Part shown: piece after piece, positions 1-5,745 of the stretch
How positions within the stretch are numbered: position 1 is the stretch's first letter
How the letters are laid out: each line of letters starts with the position of its first letter
Assembly: GCA_024643705.1 (NCBI GenBank)
Contig: JAHEML010000296.1
Location: 1 to 5,745 of the forward strand
From: Caldilineaceae bacterium
GTDB lineage: Bacteria > Chloroflexota > Anaerolineae > Caldilineales > Caldilineaceae
DNA: 5,745 bases
Direction: 5' to 3'
Made by a program: the position numbers and the translations under genes
Notes under the pieces: model-generated
The model's input: only the letters and a program-made list of their open reading frames with translations
What the model was told of the DNA's origin: nothing
Databases searched by the model: none

Positions 1-3000
1 AATGTCAGCCCGCTGTCGGCTGCTGGGGGTTTGATGGCTCTGGTTGGGCTGATCATCACGCTGTTGGGCGGGGGCTGGTTGGCTTGGGCCTTTTACAGTG
101 GGGGCAACAACGGCGCTAGCGAACTGGTGATTCCTCTCGTGCTCTGGCTGGCCGGCCTGGTGATTGGGGTTGTTTCTGGCTTTGCTGGGGAGCGCCGACA
201 GCGGCCCACACAGGTTGAGGCTACGCCGGGTGTCTGGTCGGTGGAGAGTGCACGCCGTTATTTGCAGCGCAAACAGAATCAGGCCGCACGCGCCCAAGCA
301 GACGCTCTCGTTTTGCCAAAGCGAACAATCCGGTTTGCTTTGCTTGCCATGATGCTCGTCGGCCTGCTCGTGCGGCTGTGGAATTTCGCTGGTTTGCCCG
401 ATGGTTGTATCGCCCAGGAATGTGACACGGTCGTGGGGGCTTTGGACTTTCTGAACACGTGGCATTGGGGTAACCTTTTTCTCACCTACTCCCCAGCGCA
501 TGTGGCGCTCACCTCCCTTTTTCTCGCCCTCTTTGGGGTGGGGCAAAACAGCACTCTTCTCTTGGGGCTGTTGCTGGGAACCTTGGCGATTCCTCTCGCC
601 TACGGGGCAGCATCCCGTTTTGTGTCACCCAACGCAGCTTTGCTGGGCGCTCTGATTGCGGGTTTCGGCCCACTGCTGATTGGGTTAAGCCGCCATCCGG
701 GGCCGGGGCTGTTGCTCCTTGTTCTTGTTCTGGCTCTGTTGGCTTTGCGTCCGGACGAAGCTGAGAACGGGAGTTGGCTGGCGAGTGGATGGGTGCCCCT
801 GTGGGGACCCCTATCGGGGGCGTTGGCCGGGCTGACCCTTTTTGCCGCCCCTGCTCCGCTTGCCTGGCTGCTCTTTCTCTGGTTTGTGGTCACCCCACCC
901 GCAGGCAACACCAATCGTGGGGCGTGGATCGCCTATTATTCGTGGCTAGTGGCTGCCGCACTGCCGCGGCTGGCAATCGCTCTCGTCGCCGGGCTGCAAT
1001 CAGCCACCCTGATCGAAAACCCGCTAGTTGGAATGATGCCCCAGGCAGCCGCACAGGCCGCTCGCTTCCTGGCGGATGGCGGTCTGCCAGGATTGCTGGC
1101 CCTGTTGGGTAGTGCCTATTTGCTGCGACATATCCGCTGGAACCGGGGTTGGCTGTGGAGCATGGGCTTTCTGCTGGTGGGGCTGCCCCTTTTTGTAACT
1201 GAACAGTGGGCTGATCTGCACTTTCTGGCCCCATTGTTGGCCCTGTTGGGTGTGGGTGCGGTGGTGGCACTCAACCAGATCGTCGGCCTTTTTGCCCGGG
1301 TCTGGTCGCCGGTGCTACGCCCAACGCCTATTTTGATCGGTGCTGGGGCTTTGTTGGTTGTGTTGGTGGCAATGGGCAGTGTGGCTCGGCTGGGTGATGT
1401 GGCGGAGCGGGCCAGCAGTGAGGCCAATGGTGGTTATGCGGCCATTGGGCGTTATCTGCATAGCCGTTTTGAAACATCGGTGGACAACGGCGGCAGTGAT
1501 CAAACCTTGGTATTGGTCCCCCATTCGATCTTGTCGAACGCGGCCACCCAGCTCGCGGCGCAAGGCGTTTTGCCCCGTGCTGCCCACATTGTCCCCCTGG
1601 ACAGTGTGGCCCACTTGCCCTTTACCGGCCCACCCTTTATCAACCAGGGCATGGGTGATCTGCTCTACATTCTGCCCAATGCCGACAGCCCCCTGCAACG
1701 CTATGTGCAAACTCTCTATCCCGGCATGGTCGCCGAACCGATTCTGGATGGGCAGGGCACCAGTTGGGCACTGGCGTATCCTGTTGCCCGGGGGGCTGCG
1801 GCGAATGCCCAGGGATTGTCTGTGGGCTATTTTGTCGGGGAGAGCGGAGAAGATAGGCCGGATATATCCCAAGAGCCGACAGAAATTCGCCGGGAAGGGC
1901 CTTTGGATTTCCAGTGGGGCGTCGCTCCGCTTCTATCGCCGCCCTTTGTGATGGTGGGCAGCGGCGGGCTTTACGTGCCCGAGGGCGGCATTTACAAAAT
2001 GCGTATGGTGCGCGATGGCCCCGTGCAGGTTCACGTTGAGGTGGGCAATCCGGCCTCTCCGCTGCTGGTGTTGGATAGCGATACGGGTGTGGTGGAGCAG
2101 TCGGCTGATTTGCCTCAAGGTTTTCTCTCTTTTTCTATCAAGATCGACGCGGGAATGAACATCACCGGGACTGCAAGCGAAAGTACAGCGGGCAAGCTCT
2201 CGGTGCAATGGCAGCGCCCGGACAATGAGTGGGAAACGATCCCCCGCCAGGCTCTCTACAACGGCCCAGTGGCTTTGGGGGCTGGCTGGGTGGCACGCTA
2301 TTATCGCGACGGCACAGCTGGAGATGCCACAGCCGGAGATGCCACAGCTGGAGATGCCACAGCCCAAGGCTTTGACGCAGGCTCCGGCGCACAGCTCATC
2401 GGCTGGCGGGTTGAGCCGTGGCTATCCGACTCAAGCTTGCTTTCGGACTCTGGGCTGGCTGTTTGGCAGACCAAGTTGGCCGCGCCGCTGGAAGGCACGT
2501 ACGCTTTTACCCTCGATGGCGCGGGGCCGTACCAACTGGAGATCGATGGCATTGTGTTGGTTGACGAAGCCAGCGGGGGATCGAGTTCAACCTCCTTGCT
2601 GCTCAGCCAGGGGTGGCACACAGCGTTGGTGCGTTTCCGACCATCCGGGGCGGGGGGTATCCAATTGCGTTGGAGGCCGCCGAATGCGGGCACGGCAGGG
2701 CTGATTCCGCTGGACTTTCTGGCTGCTCTGCCGCCGGATGCATCCACCGACGCCCTGGCTCTGCCCGCTCCGATCATGCAGGATGTTCAACCCGCTCTGG
2801 CAATAGGCAACGACGCTGGGAGCGCGCTGATGTTGTCGCCCAGTGCCCAGCGCTCGACAGGGGGCGAGCTTCCCGTTGACCTGCCCGATTTACCCTTCAC
2901 CCTGGAGTGGCAAGTGGGCAGTTGCGGGGCGGATATCGAAGAGTTTCAGCAGCCCAGGGGTGTGGCGATCAACCTCTTTAACGAACTGGTCTATGTTGCC

Positions 3001-3714
3001 GATCAGGGCAACCGGCGGGTGATTTTGCGGGATTTGTCCGATGGCGGTTTGGTGGATTTCTACACCGACGAGAGCTTTGAAGAACCCTTCGATCTGGATG
3101 TGAATTTGTTGGGCGAAATTTTCGTGTTGGACGCGGTCTCCCAGACCATCTACAAATTTGAGGAACCGGCAGGCATCGCCTTGGCCCAGCCCAGCGACAC
3201 CGCTTTTTATCGTCCACGCGGCATGGGGATGGATTTGAATGGGGATTTGTATGTGGCCGACACGGGCGGGGGACGTGTGGTAAAATTGTCGGGTAGTGAC
3301 GGCACGGTTGGCCTGCAAATCGGCGGCCCGGATTCTGCTCTGGGCCAGGGGCAGCCGGTGGATGTGATGACCCTGCCCACGGGCGCGATCTATGCAGTCA
3401 CTGCCCAGGATGGCACGTTGTGGCGACTGGATACGGGGGAATCCTGGCCCGCCGTGGCCCCGGCCAATACCTTCGATTCGCCCCATTTTGCCCGGTTGAC
3501 CACCAGCGCCTTTTTCCTGACTGACCCGGAACGCAGGCTCGTGACCTATTACGACAGGTTGGGGAATCCCTTGGGCCAGTTGCGCAGCGACCTGTTTGTC
3601 AAGCCAGTGGGTGTGGGTGCTTTGATCTTGGATGGCGATGTTCTGTTGGCGGTTGCGGACAGTGCCAGTTGTCAGCTTTCGCTCTGGCGAGCGCCTCTGG
3701 ATGCAATTCCGTAA
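1..3714 (+). CDS. GT-C (family 39-like) membrane glycosyltransferase fused to PA14 and NHL propeller modules, 5' partial
   Basis: Likely an integral-membrane glycosyltransferase that moves a sugar from a polyprenyl-phosphate donor to an acceptor outside the membrane; substrate unknown. Residues are counted from the TTG at 31. Two hydrophobic segments (about 2-22, 31-52), a basic stretch (54-99), then about ten more segments between 102 and 453 give the GT-C pattern. The first outer loop reads LPDGCIAQECD (122-132), where relatives usually carry Asp-Glu. A soluble region (about 456-640) has the LYPG-type segment seen after the membrane part of these enzymes. Next come a degenerate PA14-like module (about 640-748), a clearer PA14 module (751-903, starting GWVARYY) and six NHL-like repeats (about 972-1222, e.g. 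QPRGVAI with VYVADQGNRRV). The frame has no stop back to base 1 and the starts at TTG 31 and ATG 34 lack a convincing ribosome site, so the true start is probably upstream; ATG 34 is the alternative. The stop is TAA at 3712-3714. The fold is well supported; catalytic activity is inferred. Confidence 0.9.
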   Translation, partial: NVSPLSAAGGLMALVGLIITLLGGGWLAWAFYSGGNNGASELVIPLVLWLAGLVIGVVSGFAGERRQRPTQVEATPGVWSVESARRYLQRKQNQAARAQADALVLPKRTIRFALLAMMLVGLLVRLWNFAGLPDGCIAQECDTVVGALDFLNTWHWGNLFLTYSPAHVALTSLFLALFGVGQNSTLLLGLLLGTLAIPLAYGAASRFVSPNAALLGALIAGFGPLLIGLSRHPGPGLLLLVLVLALLALRPDEAENGSWLASGWVPLWGPLSGALAGLTLFAAPAPLAWLLFLWFVVTPPAGNTNRGAWIAYYSWLVAAALPRLAIALVAGLQSATLIENPLVGMMPQAAAQAARFLADGGLPGLLALLGSAYLLRHIRWNRGWLWSMGFLLVGLPLFVTEQWADLHFLAPLLALLGVGAVVALNQIVGLFARVWSPVLRPTPILIGAGALLVVLVAMGSVARLGDVAERASSEANGGYAAIGRYLHSRFETSVDNGGSDQTLVLVPHSILSNAATQLAAQGVLPRAAHIVPLDSVAHLPFTGPPFINQGMGDLLYILPNADSPLQRYVQTLYPGMVAEPILDGQGTSWALAYPVARGAAANAQGLSVGYFVGESGEDRPDISQEPTEIRREGPLDFQWGVAPLLSPPFVMVGSGGLYVPEGGIYKMRMVRDGPVQVHVEVGNPASPLLVLDSDTGVVEQSADLPQGFLSFSIKIDAGMNITGTASESTAGKLSVQWQRPDNEWETIPRQALYNGPVALGAGWVARYYRDGTAGDATAGDATAGDATAQGFDAGSGAQLIGWRVEPWLSDSSLLSDSGLAVWQTKLAAPLEGTYAFTLDGAGPYQLEIDGIVLVDEASGGSSSTSLLLSQGWHTALVRFRPSGAGGIQLRWRPPNAGTAGLIPLDFLAALPPDASTDALALPAPIMQDVQPALAIGNDAGSALMLSPSAQRSTGGELPVDLPDLPFTLEWQVGSCGADIEEFQQPRGVAINLFNELVYVADQGNRRVILRDLSDGGLVDFYTDESFEEPFDLDVNLLGEIFVLDAVSQTIYKFEEPAGIALAQPSDTAFYRPRGMGMDLNGDLYVADTGGGRVVKLSGSDGTVGLQIGGPDSALGQGQPVDVMTLPTGAIYAVTAQDGTLWRLDTGESWPAVAPANTFDSPHFARLTTSAFFLTDPERRLVTYYDRLGNPLGQLRSDLFVKPVGVGALILDGDVLLAVADSASCQLSLWRAPLDAIP
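2320..2364 (+). repeat. 15-bp in-frame tandem repeat, three units (GDATA x3)
   Basis: Three consecutive 15-base units, GGAGATGCCACAGCY, lie at 2320-2334, 2335-2349 and 2350-2364. They differ only at the last base (C, T, C). A partial unit precedes them (GGCACAGCT, 2311-2319). The repeat encodes GDATA three times (residues 764-778) within the loop that follows the YYRDG opening of the second PA14 module. Near-identity at the DNA level, including silent positions, points to recent expansion by slippage. The 15-base period keeps the frame, so copy-number change would only lengthen a surface loop. Confidence 0.93.
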
Positions 3715-3724
3715 TTGATTTTTT
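3704..3724 (+). terminator. Weak candidate intrinsic terminator overlapping the stop codon
   Basis: CAATT (3704-3708) and AATTG (3713-3717) can pair as a 5-bp stem around the loop CCGT, followed by A and six T (3719-3724). The stem is short and AT-rich, so the hairpin would be weak. Position and T-run fit a terminator for the glycosyltransferase gene, but chance is a serious alternative. Confidence 0.25.
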
Positions 3725-3820
3725 CGTTTTGAGATGGAGGTTACCCGGCGTTTGTTCTTGGTCCGGTATGTGGGTTTTTGGTTTTGATGTGGGTGATTTC
3801 AAAAAGGTCTTCGGGCGCAG

Positions 3821-3877
3821 GTACACGCGGATTACACTGAAAATGCGTGCCATTCGTGCCACTTGTGTTCGAAAACT
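3821..3877. repeat. Degenerate short-period intergenic repeat
   Basis: Two near-identical 9-base units sit head to tail, CGTGCCATT (3846-3854) and CGTGCCACT (3855-3863), followed by a decayed third, TGTGTTCGA (3864-3872). They are flanked on the left by ACACGCGGATTACACTG and on the right by AAAACT. I recall similar ATTCGTGCCATTCGTGTTCG-type strings as dispersed intergenic repeats in many environmental bacterial genomes, including Chloroflexota; this is memory, not a search. No open reading frame with a ribosome site uses this stretch. The boundaries are approximate and the function is unknown. Confidence 0.5.
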
Positions 3878-3910
3878 TTCTTGCTGTTACTCACCATGCA
3901 GGCAAGATTT

Positions 3911-3915
3911 GGAGA
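3911..3915 (+). promoter_or_regulatory. Ribosome binding site deciding the protease start
   Basis: GGAGA lies four bases before the ATG at 3920. The in-frame ATG at 3896 has only pyrimidine-rich sequence (CTGTTACTCACC) before it. This favours 3920, which also gives a conventional short charged N-terminus (MDSNERKRN) before the membrane anchor. Confidence 0.6.
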
Positions 3916-3919
3916 TGGC

Positions 3920-5745
3920 ATGGATAGCAATGAACGAAAACGTAATTTGGTACTGGTGGGGGCGATTGCCCTGGTTGTCTTCCTCTGTGTGGGGATGTTC
4001 AGCGCGACGGCAGCTATTGGCTACTTCTTTTTTGGCGACAGTGGGAACACCGGCACAATTGAAATTCAGGTGAATGGCCCCGGCGATTCGCCCACGCGCC
4101 AGAACAACGCTGCCCCCAGTGAAGCACCGGGAAAAGGCACGCCGACACCCAAACCCACCCGCCAAGCCACCACTGGCGAGACCCCGGCCCCAATGCAGAC
4201 GCCAATCCTGGCACCAGCATTTGCCCAATCAGACACCGAGAAGCAGATGGCCGAGATGATTGTCCCCACCCGGGACTTGCGAGACTTGGCCCTGCGCTTG
4301 CGCCCGGATGTGAACGATATTCCCCTGACCGTGGAATCGAAAGAATTCGAAGTAGGAGACGAGATCAAATTTTGGGCGTCAAATGTGGATGATAACCGCC
4401 AGTTTGAGTTGAAAGCCACCTTGATCTACAAAACGGATGTTGCCTATGTCTGGATTGAATCGGGCGAACGTTTCGACAAAGAGCGGATTATCGAATCTGT
4501 GGATGTGTTTAGCGAGAAGAGCTACCCCACCGAGCGGGCCTTTTTTGGCAGCGAGTGGAACCCTGGCGTGGACCAAAACCCCCGCTTGCACATTCTTCAT
4601 GCCAATGATCTGGGCGGCTCGATTGCCGGCTATTACAGCAGCGCGGATGAGTTCAGCCGCTTGGCAAACGAATTTTCCAACGAAAAAGAGATGTTCTACA
4701 TCAGCTTGGAATGGCTCAACCGTAGCCAGGATTATGAATACTATGAGACTGTCCTGGCCCACGAGTTTCAACACATGATCCATTGGTACAACGACCGCAA
4801 CGAGGAGACCTGGGTGAACGAAGGGCTGAGCGAACTGGCCCAAGAGGTGGCGGGCTATCCGCCGGACATCGGATTTGCTTCAGTCTTTGCCGAGATTCCC
4901 GATACCCAGTTGAACACCTGGAGCGATGATCCCGCGGGCAACGGCGAACACTATGGCAGCGCCTATCTCTACATGGCCTATCTGCTGCAACGCTTTGGCG
5001 AAGATGTGACCAAGGCCGTTGTGGCCCATCCGGCCAACGGGATCGCGGGTGTCTCGGATGCCCTGGCAGAAACCGGCCACAGCGTTACTTTTAGCGATGT
5101 CTTTGCCGATTGGGCCGTGGCGAACTATGTCAACGATCCCAATGCCCTGGATGGGGACGGGCTGTACGGCTACAAGCAGTTGCGTGCCCCAGCGCCAGCC
5201 CCCGAAAAGACCTTCCGCCGCTACCCGGTGGAGAGCCGTTCGACCACGGTACGCAATTTTGGCAGCGATTATCTGGAACTGGAAGGCAGCGGTGATGTGA
5301 CATTCCGCTTCCAGGGAGCCACCGAGACACAATTAGCCAACGCCACCCCCTTCAGCGGTCGGCAAATGTGGTGGAGCAACCGGGCCGACGACTCGGACAG
5401 CCGCTTGACCCGGGTTTTCGACTTTTCGGGTGTGGCGGCTGGCACAGCCCTGGAGATGAAGGCCAATCTCTGGTACGACATCGAAAACGATTACGATTAT
5501 CTCTATGTCTTGGTCAGCCAGGATGGTGAAAAATGGGAGATTCTGCCCGGCCAGCTCACCACCAGCGAAGACCCCAGCGGCAACAGTTTTGGCGAGGCCT
5601 ACACCGGCGAAAGCTCCCCCACCGGCGATGGCGTGGCCGAGTGGATCGAAGAAAGCTACGATTTGAGCGCCTATGCGGGCAAAGAAATTTCCCTTCGCTT
5701 TGAATATGTCACCGATGACGCCGTGAACTATCCAGGCGTATTTGT
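3920..5745 (+). CDS. Membrane-anchored gluzincin metalloprotease with immune inhibitor A-like VEG domain, 3' partial
   Basis: Predicted zinc endopeptidase tethered to the outer face of the membrane; target unknown. From ATG 3920 there are 608 full codons, then the window ends inside a Val codon. Residues 1-9 (MDSNERKRN) are charged, 10-38 form one membrane anchor or uncleaved signal, and about 40-104 are a Pro/Thr/Gly-rich stalk. The catalytic region (about 115-420) contains HEFQH (281-285), with two zinc-binding His and the catalytic Glu, and WVNEGLSE (298-305), whose Glu301 is the likely third ligand as in thermolysin's NEAMSD. This is the gluzincin layout, closest in my recollection to family M30 (hyicolysin). 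It lacks the HExxHxxGxx(H/D) motif of true M6 enzymes. Yet residues about 480-608 match the VEG domain of immune inhibitor A: WYDIENDYDYLYV (518-530), an SQDGEKW motif, then DLSAYAGKEISLRFEYVTDD (581-600). ATG 3896 is an alternative start adding eight residues. Composition resembles its neighbour, so no sign of recent transfer. Confidence 0.93.
   Translation, partial: MDSNERKRNLVLVGAIALVVFLCVGMFSATAAIGYFFFGDSGNTGTIEIQVNGPGDSPTRQNNAAPSEAPGKGTPTPKPTRQATTGETPAPMQTPILAPAFAQSDTEKQMAEMIVPTRDLRDLALRLRPDVNDIPLTVESKEFEVGDEIKFWASNVDDNRQFELKATLIYKTDVAYVWIESGERFDKERIIESVDVFSEKSYPTERAFFGSEWNPGVDQNPRLHILHANDLGGSIAGYYSSADEFSRLANEFSNEKEMFYISLEWLNRSQDYEYYETVLAHEFQHMIHWYNDRNEETWVNEGLSELAQEVAGYPPDIGFASVFAEIPDTQLNTWSDDPAGNGEHYGSAYLYMAYLLQRFGEDVTKAVVAHPANGIAGVSDALAETGHSVTFSDVFADWAVANYVNDPNALDGDGLYGYKQLRAPAPAPEKTFRRYPVESRSTTVRNFGSDYLELEGSGDVTFRFQGATETQLANATPFSGRQMWWSNRADDSDSRLTRVFDFSGVAAGTALEMKANLWYDIENDYDYLYVLVSQDGEKWEILPGQLTTSEDPSGNSFGEAYTGESSPTGDGVAEWIEESYDLSAYAGKEISLRFEYVTDDAVNYPGVF

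Noticed and set aside
1315..1872. Long minus-strand open frame of 185 codons inside the glycosyltransferase gene
   Set aside because: It lies wholly within the well-supported plus-strand gene, gives a low-complexity His/Gln/Arg-rich product with no recognisable domain, and is a typical opposite-strand shadow of GC-rich coding DNA.
2890..3486. Minus-strand open frame of 198 codons opposite the NHL repeats
   Set aside because: The plus-strand frame encodes clear NHL-type repeats here; the reverse product (rich in His, Gln and Ile) has no family resemblance.
3736..3787. GGAGG at 3736-3740 followed by a short TTG-started frame, as a possible leader peptide
   Set aside because: The spacing to TTG 3752 is 11 bases, the frame ends after about eleven codons and has no attenuator-like structure or codon bias.
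3768..3794. Direct repeat ATGTGGGT at 3768-3775 and 3787-3794, as a possible operator
   Set aside because: Eight bases in GT-rich simple sequence can recur by chance; there is no dyad symmetry and no nearby promoter I can recognise.
3863..3909. Candidate -35/-10 pairs in front of the protease (TTGTGT at 3863 with GTTACT at 3886; TTGCTG at 3881 with AAGATT at 3904)
   Set aside because: The -10 matches are poor, and the second pair would start transcription at or inside the start codon.
3669..4073. Plus-strand open frame of 134 codons bridging the gap and the protease start
   Set aside because: It overlaps the end of the first gene and the anchor and stalk of the protease in another frame, crosses the repeat, and has no good ribosome site.

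Overview
The window looks like chromosomal DNA from a free-living bacterium with fairly GC-rich DNA. It carries two large plus-strand genes, both cut by the window edges, and one intergenic gap of about 200 bases. The style of the proteins suggests Chloroflexota (Anaerolineae/Caldilineae-like): a Leu/Gly/Ala-rich GT-C membrane protein with long extracytoplasmic beta modules, and a Pro/Thr-linker membrane-anchored metalloprotease. That assignment is an inference from protein style, not from a marker gene. I see no RNA gene, CRISPR array, transposase or phage gene.

Region 1 (1-3714) is one reading frame, open to the left edge. It encodes a polytopic membrane protein resembling the GT-C / family-39 glycosyltransferases that use polyprenyl-phosphate sugars (ArnT/PMT type). 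Its exported half carries a degenerate PA14-like module, a clearer PA14 module and a six-repeat NHL-type beta-propeller. The second PA14 module contains a perfect in-frame 15-base tandem repeat encoding GDATA three times.

Region 2 (3715-3919) is the intergenic gap. It starts with a weak hairpin plus T-run over the stop codon of the first gene. Further on it holds a degenerate short-period repeat (around 3821-3877) resembling a class of intergenic repeats found in environmental bacterial genomes. A Shine-Dalgarno-like GGAGA lies just before the second gene.

Region 3 (3920-5745, running off the right edge) encodes a membrane-anchored zinc metalloprotease. It has one N-terminal membrane anchor, a Pro/Thr-rich stalk, a gluzincin-type catalytic domain (HEFQH plus a downstream NEGLSE) and the start-to-near-end of a C-terminal module that closely resembles the VEG domain of immune inhibitor A proteases.

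Both products should act at the outer face of the cytoplasmic membrane, one probably adding sugars to an envelope acceptor and the other cutting proteins. The gap with its repeat and possible terminator argues against tight translational coupling. A shared pathway is not shown by the sequence. No clearly new multi-gene system is visible; the oddest items are the GT-C/PA14/NHL fusion, its altered first-loop acidic motif, the internal minisatellite and the protease's mix of domains.
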